NCBI GenBank assembly: GCA_965656195.1
Contig: CBFHJL010000080.1
Span: forward strand, 1 to 13,180
DNA: 13,180 nucleotides
From: Brumimicrobium sp965656195
Lineage (GTDB): Bacteria; Bacteroidota; Bacteroidia; Flavobacteriales_D; Crocinitomicaceae
Direction of reading: 5' to 3'
The notes beneath the pieces are model-generated. The model had not been told where the DNA came from and made no database searches. It was given only the letters and a program-made list of their open reading frames with translations. Positions 7,560 through 13,180 of the stretch are shown here, in pieces; position 1 is the first letter of the stretch, and each line of letters begins with the position of its first letter. Made by a program: the position numbers and the translations under genes.

Positions 7560-8078
7560 ATGAAAAAAATTATATTCTTCGTATTTGTGCTTTTTTCTTT
7601 CGTGTCGTTTGGGCAAAAAGAAAAGGTAAAATTAAAGCAATATGCGATTAAATTATTCTACGAACAAGATAGCTTGGAAATTGAAAACCAGGATGCAGAA
7701 TTAATGCTTGTTGCCTTTGTTGAGTTTTTTAAAAGTATTCAAGAGAATGATAAGGAAAAATTTATGAAGTGTCTTAGTGAAAAAACTAAATCTGAGATAA
7801 GAGGTGATAAATTAGAACGAAAGTTCTTAAAATTCAAAGCATATGACGTGAAATTAACGGGTAAAATTCATGTTAGAGATATTTCTAAGTACGAACGTAG
7901 TACTTTTGAAACAGCACAAGTTTATGTTTGTACTATCCGTTTGCCAGAAGGTCAAAGAATTGAGAAGCGCGTGAATTTTGACCCTTTAAAAACTAGAGAA
8001 ATACAAAATAAGAAATCTTTTGTTGGTATACAGATGGTAAGGGAAGACGATGCTTATAGGGTCGTAATACCCTGGTAG
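7560..8078 (+). CDS. Small secreted or periplasmic protein, unknown function
   Basis: I do not recognise this 172-residue protein. It begins with a clear Sec signal peptide (MKKIIFFVFVLFSFVSFGQ), so the mature part (about 153 residues, many Lys and Glu) lies in the periplasm or outside. The mature part starts with a helical region (about 40-75, LMLVAFVEFFKSIQENDKEK), then a charged loop, then a strand-rich C-terminal half (KAYDVKLTGKIHVRDI, AQVYVCTIRLPEGQRIEKRV) ending IPW. This helix-then-sheet order recalls NTF2-like or DUF4878-type periplasmic proteins, but weakly. No lipobox is seen. The start follows a strong terminator by seven bases, so expression depends on readthrough or on a promoter buried upstream of the hairpin. 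Its TAG stop touches the stop codon of the convergent modC with no base between them. Confidence 0.75.
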   Translation: MKKIIFFVFVLFSFVSFGQKEKVKLKQYAIKLFYEQDSLEIENQDAELMLVAFVEFFKSIQENDKEKFMKCLSEKTKSEIRGDKLERKFLKFKAYDVKLTGKIHVRDISKYERSTFETAQVYVCTIRLPEGQRIEKRVNFDPLKTREIQNKKSFVGIQMVREDDAYRVVIPW

Positions 8079-8753
8079 CTAAAAGTTTTTTTCCAATAAA
8101 TCGCTAGGTTTACCTTGAGCGGAGTTTGTGGAATCAAGTTTTACAACCGAGTCAGCCATTTTGAATATTACATCTTTTCGGTGTGTAACAACAATGATTG
8201 CTACACCAAGATGATTCTTAATTTTAGTTATGGCATCAATTAGTTCAATGATTGTTTCATCGTCTAAAGCTGAAAAAGGTTCGTCTAAGAGCAGTACCTT
8301 GTTCTCTTGACATAGAGACCTTAGAATTGCTACTCTTTGTTTTTGTCCACCGGACAATTGATTTGGATAACTAGAAAATAAATCACGAACTCCCATTTGC
8401 TCAGAAAGAGAATTGATCTCTTTTGAAATAGGTCCGTCAGAAGCATATTTTAAATTGGCCTCAATCGACATATTCTTAAATAAGTTGAAATCTTGAAAAA
8501 CCATACCTACGCTTCTTTTTTTTGTAGGAACTTCAATTTTTAATTCATTTGAAAACCACAACTCCTTATTCAAGCAGATGGTTCCTTTATCTGGCGTATC
8601 TAAGCCAGCGATCATTCTAATAATCGTTGTTTTACCCATTCCAGATCTACCATAAAGAGCAGTGGTTTCACCTAACTTGAAAGTGGCAGAGCAATTTACA
8701 TCGAACTGCCTGTTTTTCGTGACGAATGATTTATGTATATCAATTTTAAGCAA
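8079..8753 (-). CDS. modC: Molybdate ABC transporter ATP-binding protein ModC
   Basis: This is the ATPase that energises molybdate import, on the cytoplasmic face of ModB. The 224 residues cover one ABC domain: Walker A GRSGMGKT (35-42), Q-loop VFQD (85-88), signature LSGGQKQR (133-140), Walker B VLLLDEP (153-159), D-loop SALD (161-164) and switch His191 in VVTHR. Canonical ModC has about 350 residues because of a C-terminal TOBE/Mop domain that binds oxyanion; here the protein ends about 30 residues after the switch histidine, so that domain is absent. The start is a TTG eight bases inside the end of modB; no ATG lies in the in-frame stretch between the upstream stop (near 8774) and this codon, and the TTG places the first strand (LKIDIHKSF) as in known ModC. 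The assignment as ModC rather than another importer ATPase rests on the modB and modA neighbours. Confidence 0.9.
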   Translation of the reverse strand: MLKIDIHKSFVTKNRQFDVNCSATFKLGETTALYGRSGMGKTTIIRMIAGLDTPDKGTICLNKELWFSNELKIEVPTKKRSVGMVFQDFNLFKNMSIEANLKYASDGPISKEINSLSEQMGVRDLFSSYPNQLSGGQKQRVAILRSLCQENKVLLLDEPFSALDDETIIELIDAITKIKNHLGVAIIVVTHRKDVIFKMADSVVKLDSTNSAQGKPSDLLEKNF

Positions 8754-9408
8754 TTCGAGACTTATTTTTTGTCAGCAAATTAAGGGCAATTATAAGGATA
8801 AAACTCACTGCCAATAAAATTAATGAGTAAGAATGTGCTGTGTCGTAATTCAGTGTGTTCATTTCGTCATAAATGGCAACGGATGCTACATTGGTTCCTT
8901 CCATCTTACCTCCAATCATTAATACGATACCAAATTCTCCAATGGTATGTGCAAATGTCAATAGCACTGCAGACAGAAGCGGCTTTTTAATATATGGAAG
9001 GTAAACACGAGTCAATGCACTCCATCTAGATTTTTTTAGAATTAATGTGGACTCAACAATATTTTTTGGAATATCTCTGAATCCTGATATGATTGGTGTT
9101 ATCATGAAAGGAGTACAGTAGATTATTGATCCTAGTAATATACCTTCAAAAGAGAAAGCAAATTCAATATTGAAATATTCAGAGAAAAAACTGCCTACCG
9201 AACTATTAGGACCTAAATAAGTAAGAAAGTAAAAGCCGAGTACTGTTGGTGGGAGAACTATAGGTAACATTATTAAGCTCTCGAATACAACTTTTCCTTT
9301 CCATTTTTTAAAGGCAAATAGATAGGAAATAGGAATTGCTACAATTAGCAATATAACTGTAGTAAAAACAGCTAATTTTAGTGTTATGAGAAATGGTGTG
9401 TAGTCCAA
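8746..9408 (-). CDS. modB: Molybdate ABC transporter permease ModB
   Basis: This is the inner-membrane channel of the molybdate importer. Its 220 residues contain about five membrane helices. ModB-type landmarks are VIL-to-PISYLFAFKKWKGK near the N-terminus, LIMLPIVLPPTVLGFYFL (about 45-62, with the typical LPxVLPPxVxG), and the ATPase-coupling loop around residues 118-135 (VESTLILKKSRWSALTRVYL), followed by FAHTIGEFGIVLMIGG (about 151-166), which corresponds to the FAR-x-LGEFGA segment of ModB. The start is TTG at 9408, five bases after the modA stop; the frame has no ATG near this position, and starting here aligns well with the N-terminus of other ModB proteins (DYTPFLITLKLAV against a typical W-x-x-LxLSLKVA). 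It overlaps modC by eight bases. The three genes are one operon in the order A, B, C. Confidence 0.92.
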   Translation of the reverse strand: MDYTPFLITLKLAVFTTVILLIVAIPISYLFAFKKWKGKVVFESLIMLPIVLPPTVLGFYFLTYLGPNSSVGSFFSEYFNIEFAFSFEGILLGSIIYCTPFMITPIISGFRDIPKNIVESTLILKKSRWSALTRVYLPYIKKPLLSAVLLTFAHTIGEFGIVLMIGGKMEGTNVASVAIYDEMNTLNYDTAHSYSLILLAVSFILIIALNLLTKNKSRIA

Positions 9409-9413
9409 TGTTT

Positions 9414-10157
9414 CTAAACTGAATAGCCAAAGTACTGAAGAATAGCCGAAACTCTATCGGATTCTAGAAATTTTAAAAATTGCTTTGCACTCTTTTTAGC
9501 AGTGTGATTGTCTTTTTTGATCAGTGATACCCCTTGATTAATAGGGCTATACAAAGAGGTGTCAATAGTTATATGGTTATACAACGATGAATTTTCGATT
9601 ATGAAAGATTTACTGGTAAAAACGGCATCTGCAGTCTGAGTAGTGGCATATTGATTCACTTGACCTATACTTTCACCAAATACTATTTTATGCTTTAGAG
9701 AATCATACAGATTTTTTATATTGAGACATTCTTCCGCAGCAAAACCATAGGGTGCTGTCTTGGGATCTGCTAAGGCAATTTTATTTATCGAATTTGAAGT
9801 CAGAATATCTGATAAGGTAAGGTTTACATCCATTTCTTTAGGATATACTAGTATGAGTGACCCTCTTGCATATATTAGGGGTTTTGTTGCGAGTTGATCG
9901 TCAAATAACTTTTCGGGATACATCATGTTTGCCGAAATAAAAATGTCGTATGGTGCACCATTTTCTATTTGAGTAGTGAGTATACCTGAAGAGCTTGCAG
10001 TGATTGTGCAATCAACATTTGTTTTGCCCATGTAAACAGCAACTATCGAATCCATTGCCTTTTGCATGTTTGCAGCACAGGCAATATTCAATGTCTTCTT
10101 TTGCGAAGTATTACATGAAACTAAAACAAGTAAGAGAATGAAAATATAGAGTCTCAT
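9414..10157 (-). CDS. modA: Molybdate-binding lipoprotein ModA
   Basis: This is the oxyanion-binding component of the importer, a lipoprotein tethered by a lipobox (LVSC, Cys15) after a short hydrophobic leader. ModA-family landmarks run in order: IACAANMQKAMDSI (25-38), TASSSGILTTQIENGAPYD (53-71), FISAN (73-77), the ARGSLILVYP strand (97-106), ADPKTAPYGFAAEECL (130-145) and GESIGQVNQYATTQTADAVF (161-180). The first anion-ligand position reads AAN, as in the Azotobacter-type ModA, rather than the AAS of E. coli ModA; Ser55-Ser57 and Val167 are in place for the other contacts. It may bind molybdate, tungstate or both. The length (247 residues) is normal. The gene has an ATG start, a good Bacteroidota-type promoter about 20-50 bases upstream, and leads the modABC operon. 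Confidence 0.93.
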   Translation of the reverse strand: MRLYIFILLLVLVSCNTSQKKTLNIACAANMQKAMDSIVAVYMGKTNVDCTITASSSGILTTQIENGAPYDIFISANMMYPEKLFDDQLATKPLIYARGSLILVYPKEMDVNLTLSDILTSNSINKIALADPKTAPYGFAAEECLNIKNLYDSLKHKIVFGESIGQVNQYATTQTADAVFTSKSFIIENSSLYNHITIDTSLYSPINQGVSLIKKDNHTAKKSAKQFLKFLESDRVSAILQYFGYSV

Positions 10158-10174
10158 TTAACATAAAGCTTTGT

Positions 10175-10207
10175 CAAATCTAATTCTAACATTGAAGAAA
10201 TACAAAA
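10175..10207 (-). promoter_or_regulatory. modABC promoter (-33 TTTTG, -7 TAGATTTG)
   Basis: On the minus strand TTTTG (10207-10203) and TAGATTTG (10182-10175) are separated by 20 bases, a very good match to the Bacteroidota TTTG-N19-21-TAnnTTTG promoter. The predicted start of transcription is near 10168, giving a leader of about ten bases before the modA ATG. The hexamer TAACAT (plus strand) occurs at 10159-10164 and 10187-10192, one on each side of the -7 element, and a palindrome AAAGCTTT (10165-10172) covers the start site. These could bind a regulator, but no E. coli-type ModE operator is seen. Confidence 0.75.
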
Positions 10208-10223
10208 TAATAAACCCTTAATT

Positions 10224-10311
10224 ATGAGCAGCGAGTGTTTTCAGTATTATGAGAAAGGCGATGATGAAGCTACGGGAATGATAGGTTGTGTTTTTAATAT
10301 GGAAAGCAGCA
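10224..10311 (+). pseudogene. Decayed copy of an internal part of lysS
   Basis: The frame from the ATG at 10224 encodes EKGDDEATGMI (10251-10283), identical to residues 443-453 of the LysRS in this window, while codons for these residues differ only at synonymous positions. The frame then fails. In another frame, 10288-10311 reads VFLIWKAA, which resembles MFLTDNAA of LysRS residues 480-487. Relative to lysS, the codons between these blocks, including the motif 3 segment GLGIGMDRL, are deleted and the frame is shifted. The upstream frame stops at 10352. This is the relic of a second lysS 3' end, leading into the conserved C-terminal domain ORF that follows. Confidence 0.75.
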
Positions 10312-10527
10312 ATGTACGTATCGGAAACAGGCCCAGAATTAACGGAAAATGAACAGTTGATCTTGGATGTGTTGGAAAAACAAAAATCTATGAACTTGAG
10401 TGACCTAAAGGATAAAGTAGGACTTTCTAATAAGCAATGGGACAAAGGAATGAAAGGTTTGAACAAACATGGATTGGCAAAAGTTACTAAAACAGATGAT
10501 AACCTTATAGTTGATCTAGTAGAGTAA
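10312..10527 (+). CDS. Stand-alone LysRS C-terminal (winged-helix-like) domain
   Basis: The 71-residue product is a copy of the C-terminal extension of the LysRS encoded at 141-1856. Over the last 63 residues I count 37 identities by eye, including GLSNKQWDKG, KVTKT and the terminal VE. Within GLSNKQWDKG all base differences from lysS are synonymous, which suggests selection on the protein after duplication, not simple decay. The sequence reads as a helix-turn-helix (LSDLKDKVGLSNKQWDKG) followed by a small wing (LAKVTKTDDNLIVDLV), so it could bind nucleic acid or LysRS itself. ATG at 10312 is the best start; an in-frame GTG at 10288 would add eight residues left over from lysS. A bidirectional terminator follows 17 bases after the stop. 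No clear promoter is seen. It may be an expressed small protein, or a pseudogene fragment whose end is still intact. Confidence 0.6.
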   Translation: MYVSETGPELTENEQLILDVLEKQKSMNLSDLKDKVGLSNKQWDKGMKGLNKHGLAKVTKTDDNLIVDLVE

Positions 10528-10544
10528 TACTAATCAGAATTAAT

Positions 10545-10578
10545 AAAAAAAGCCCGAAGTTTTCTTCGGGCTTTTTTT
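10545..10578. terminator. Bidirectional Rho-independent terminator
   Basis: AGCCCGAAG (10551-10559) pairs perfectly with CTTCGGGCT (10564-10572) around a TTTT loop. The stem is flanked by an A run on the left (10545-10550) and a T run on the right (10573-10578), so it works on both strands. It lies between the plus-strand LysRS-domain ORF and the convergent minus-strand gene at 10591-11037. Confidence 0.9.
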
Positions 10579-10590
10579 ATTCTATAAACT

Positions 10591-11037
10591 TTATTTAAAA
10601 TGCTTTTCTTCGGCAATGTTGAAACCCTTTTTGCTATTCCAGCTCCAGTTTCGTCCTGTAAGGTTTTTCTTCGCTTTTTCTAGAGCACTGGAACGATCAG
10701 TAGCAAAACCTACACCATAGTGATTTGTTGCACATCCATCTGAATCCTTCCCTTGATATGATATAACAACCATATATGAACACCCTGAATATTCAGATAC
10801 TGTTTCAGTAGATTCATAATTATTGTTTTTACTAATTACGTCGTTTTTAGCTTTCTTCTTGAGCTCAGTATTGGATTGAGTGGACGATGAATACCAAGCA
10901 TACCCTAAGTCTACAGATTTCCCACAATTGTTGTCTCTCTTAGCGATAACAACAGAAACTTTGTGTTGTGCGAAGAGATGACTTGACTCTGCTACTAAGA
11001 ATAAAAAGGTTGTCAATAGAATTAATTTTGATTTCAA
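10591..11037 (-). CDS. Small secreted protein, unknown function
   Basis: I do not recognise this 148-residue protein with certainty. It starts with a Sec signal peptide (about residues 1-24, LILLTTFLFLVAESSHLFAQ). The mature part has three cysteines (38, 86, 102), a repeated Ala/Lys-rich helix (TELKKKAKNDV and SSALEKAKKNL) and a strand with SGCSYMVVISYQG. The order helix, Cys-containing strand, GVGFATDRSSALEKA recalls DUF4189-like secreted domains, but the match is weak and unproven. The start is a TTG at 11037; there is no ATG between the upstream in-frame stop (11050-11052) and the signal sequence, so TTG is the only conventional initiator that keeps the whole signal peptide. It lies 36 bases downstream of the large minus-strand gene and may share its transcript. 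A bidirectional terminator follows 12 bases after its stop. Confidence 0.65.
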   Translation of the reverse strand: MKSKLILLTTFLFLVAESSHLFAQHKVSVVIAKRDNNCGKSVDLGYAWYSSSTQSNTELKKKAKNDVISKNNNYESTETVSEYSGCSYMVVISYQGKDSDGCATNHYGVGFATDRSSALEKAKKNLTGRNWSWNSKKGFNIAEEKHFK

Positions 11038-11073
11038 AATTATTTGAATTTATGTTGTTTTTATTGGATTTAA

Positions 11074-13180
11074 TTATTCTTCATATTTAACTGGAATTCC
11101 ATAAGAAATTAACCATTCTAAAATTGCATAAGGATTATTTCCGTATGTTGTGATATAAGAATTAATTTGACTTCTGTCCCCTTTACGATAGTAATGAGCC
11201 CAAGCGTTATACCAGTTAATTCGTGCAGCCATTAAATTTGCATCTTGATAGAATGAAGGATTCAAATATTCATTGTCAAACATAAACAGATCACCTATAG
11301 CATTAGATAAAGTAGCATATCCTTTTGCATGCACTACATAATCATATATTGAGAAAAATATCACATTTACTTCATTATGATAAGTGGGCGAAAAGTAATT
11401 ATTCTTTTCTTTTGCATTCTTTCCATCGGTGAGCTTATTATATGTATTCGAAATTTTCATACCTTTCCTCATGACCGAAAGAAAGAGCTTTTTATCATCA
11501 GTTCGAATTCCTTCCGCTTGAACTCCAAATATATTTTCCATCATCATTCGAAGTAAGTATGCTTTATCGAACTTTGATAAACCGAGGTAATCAAGATATG
11601 ACAAAGTTCCTTTTGACAGGTCTATTGCTGAGTATGAAAAAATTATATTATTGTATCCAAATTTGGTGTCAAGTTCTTTTTCTTTGATCAAATCATATCG
11701 ACGCTTTAAGACTGAATAACTCATAGAATTCATTATTCCAGTTAAAGCATCTTCCTTAGCGCCTGTTACTTGATAACCTGCTTTTGCCCCAAGTACAGTG
11801 TACCCTATTGATTTTAGATGTTTTCTTTGCTCTCCAACCTTTTCGGAAACTTGAATTTCGTGTATAGGGTTCTTGATAGCGTTGTAACTTGCATCAATAT
11901 TCTCCCATATGCGGTTAAATAAATCTTCCCGATTATTGTTATGAGCATAATTCATTGCGAACAGATAAGGTTGAAAGTCGAACATATCCCAACCATTATC
12001 ATATAATGGGTATTTGTCGAGTAACTTTAGTATATCTTGATCTTTTGTTTTCGGGTTGACCGACATAAGGAATAGTGCATCTAAAACTTTCTTAGCGGAA
12101 ACTTCCTTGCCAGTTCCATAATATATTTCCCCGAGAGTAGTATTTAAGTTATATGCATTGAATTTTTTTTCGAGCTCAGGGGACATTGGATTATTCCTCT
12201 TGTTTACATCCCAACTATTGTTTCTATCTAAATCAGAGTAAAAGTTAAAGACTAAACCATCTGGATTATACATGGCAACTGGAGTATTTAACAGAGTAAT
12301 ATAGCCTTTATAGTATTTTGTGAACTTATCATATTCGCCTTTCGCATAGAACTTCATGAGCTGTTCTTTAACAGTAAGTAAATCAACTAAGATGGTTTTT
12401 TCAAAAGACTTAATACGAGCATCATGCTCTCTGATATTCGCTAAATCATTCTGTCTTAGTTGAGCTTCATCAGGTTTGTTTGATTGATCAAAAATGAAAG
12501 GCGCTAAAATACCAACCAACATTGAGTAGTTTTCTATTTTCCCGATTTGTTCTATGTAGTCGGGGTTTGCAGCTTTGAAGGCCATGGCAAAACCTCTTAC
12601 ATTCTGACAGTTTTCAGCTACTTTACCTAACCGTTCGTTTCCTGTTTCGCTAGCTAATTGAGTAAATAGGTCTGTAACATCAGATTTTATTACTTCTGCT
12701 GGATCGAAAAAGGCTTCGTTAGATTCACCGATTGCCCAAGGGTCTTGAAATTTGGATGTATTGGTGTTTTGAAGTGCATTGGAGGTTGCGTTCGAATTCA
12801 AACTCGATTCGGAGCTGTTTTGAGGTAAACTCTCTTCTTCACCATTCAAAAAATTTTTCTCAGATTCTTCTTTTTGAACTTTTTTTTCCTTTTGTTGTTT
12901 TCTAATGAGTCCAATCAAATAATCTTTTACTGAAACGTCATCATATTTCCCACCACCAGGTTTTGTGTACCTTAGATTACCTCCTTTCACAAAAATTGTC
13001 CATAAACTAGCATCTTTATATCGTTTATTTGCTAGTAAATCTGTGCAACCTTTTACTTTTAATGACTCTTTAATCTCTTCAACACCGTGATCAGAAACTC
13101 TAAACTCATCAGCCATAAACGCACTGCCTCTGCCTCCAATAGATGTAGATAAATACCCCTTATTTAAATCAATTGCTTCA
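11074..13180 (-). CDS. Large protein of unknown function, 5' end beyond window
   Basis: I do not recognise this protein. At least 680 residues are visible from the ATG at 13116, but the frame stays open to the window edge, and the extra 21 codons (LNKGYLSTSIGGRGSAF before that Met) have ordinary coding composition, so the true start probably lies outside. No signal peptide follows the visible ATG. Counting from that Met, residues 1-75 form a small basic module (HGVEEIKESLKVKG, then DASLWTIFVKGGNLRYTKPG). Residues about 75-125 are a low-complexity Glu/Lys/Ser/Asn linker. The rest is helix-rich with aromatic residues and has TPR-like spacing in places (LNTTLGEIYYGTGKEVSAKK, then NYAHNNNREDLFNRIWENI). 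No catalytic motif, membrane segment or sorting domain is visible. A helical-repeat scaffold with an N-terminal domain is the most I can say. The next gene downstream follows after 36 bases. Confidence 0.75.
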   Translation of the reverse strand, partial: EAIDLNKGYLSTSIGGRGSAFMADEFRVSDHGVEEIKESLKVKGCTDLLANKRYKDASLWTIFVKGGNLRYTKPGGGKYDDVSVKDYLIGLIRKQQKEKKVQKEESEKNFLNGEEESLPQNSSESSLNSNATSNALQNTNTSKFQDPWAIGESNEAFFDPAEVIKSDVTDLFTQLASETGNERLGKVAENCQNVRGFAMAFKAANPDYIEQIGKIENYSMLVGILAPFIFDQSNKPDEAQLRQNDLANIREHDARIKSFEKTILVDLLTVKEQLMKFYAKGEYDKFTKYYKGYITLLNTPVAMYNPDGLVFNFYSDLDRNNSWDVNKRNNPMSPELEKKFNAYNLNTTLGEIYYGTGKEVSAKKVLDALFLMSVNPKTKDQDILKLLDKYPLYDNGWDMFDFQPYLFAMNYAHNNNREDLFNRIWENIDASYNAIKNPIHEIQVSEKVGEQRKHLKSIGYTVLGAKAGYQVTGAKEDALTGIMNSMSYSVLKRRYDLIKEKELDTKFGYNNIIFSYSAIDLSKGTLSYLDYLGLSKFDKAYLLRMMMENIFGVQAEGIRTDDKKLFLSVMRKGMKISNTYNKLTDGKNAKEKNNYFSPTYHNEVNVIFFSIYDYVVHAKGYATLSNAIGDLFMFDNEYLNPSFYQDANLMAARINWYNAWAHYYRKGDRSQINSYITTYGNNPYAILEWLISYGIPVKYEE

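Noticed and set aside
10158..10223. ModE operator or molybdenum-cofactor riboswitch upstream of modA
   Set aside because: No TATATA-type inverted repeat of ModE is present and the predicted leader is only about ten bases, too short for a riboswitch.
10224..10352. Programmed frameshift joining the upstream lysS-like frame to the C-terminal domain frame
   Set aside because: The two blocks are separated, relative to lysS, by a deletion that removes motif 3, and no convincing slippery site is seen; deletion and decay explain the pattern more simply.

Overview
The window looks like a chromosomal segment of an AT-rich member of the Bacteroidota, probably a free-living Flavobacteriia- or Cytophagia-like bacterium. 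Three things point there: a secreted protein with a C-terminal type IX secretion (T9SS) sorting domain, upstream sequences of the Bacteroidota TAnnTTTG type (with a matching TTTG at the -33 position for modA), and a lysyl-tRNA synthetase carrying the extra C-terminal domain found in this phylum. No tRNA, rRNA, CRISPR array, insertion sequence or phage gene is visible.

Layout. Positions 1-140 hold the terminator of an upstream gene and the lysS promoter. A plus-strand run follows with very tight spacing: lysS (141-1856), an outer-membrane beta-barrel protein of the alginate-export type (1853-3139, ATGA overlap with lysS), an integral membrane protein that looks like an ECF-transporter T component fused to an S-like component (3217-4290), and two paralogous subunits of a molybdenum-storage-protein (MoSto) family (4291-5136 and 5136-5927, abutting or overlapping by one base). 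After an 89-bp gap with its own promoter comes a T9SS-exported PKD-domain protein (6017-7501) with a strong terminator, then a small secreted protein of unknown function (7560-8078). On the minus strand, a modABC molybdate ABC importer (10157 down to 8079) converges on that small gene with adjacent stop codons. Downstream of the divergent modA promoter lies a decayed copy of the 3' end of lysS, whose C-terminal domain survives as an intact small ORF (10312-10527). A bidirectional terminator separates it from two minus-strand genes of unknown function (10591-11037, and 11074 to beyond the right edge).

How the genes fit together. The central theme is inferred to be molybdenum (or tungsten) handling. 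ModABC is the recognisable high-affinity oxyanion importer. The two MoSto-like subunits would pack molybdate into polyoxometalate clusters inside the cell. The fused ECF-like membrane protein is directly coupled to them and may be a second, undescribed route for metal uptake or release, but no dedicated ECF ATPase lies beside it. The beta-barrel just upstream could be an outer-membrane entry route. The linkage of a fused ECF T/S-like protein with both MoSto subunits, and the stand-alone LysRS C-terminal domain beside modA, are the two most unusual features. All family assignments come from reading motifs by eye; no database search was possible.
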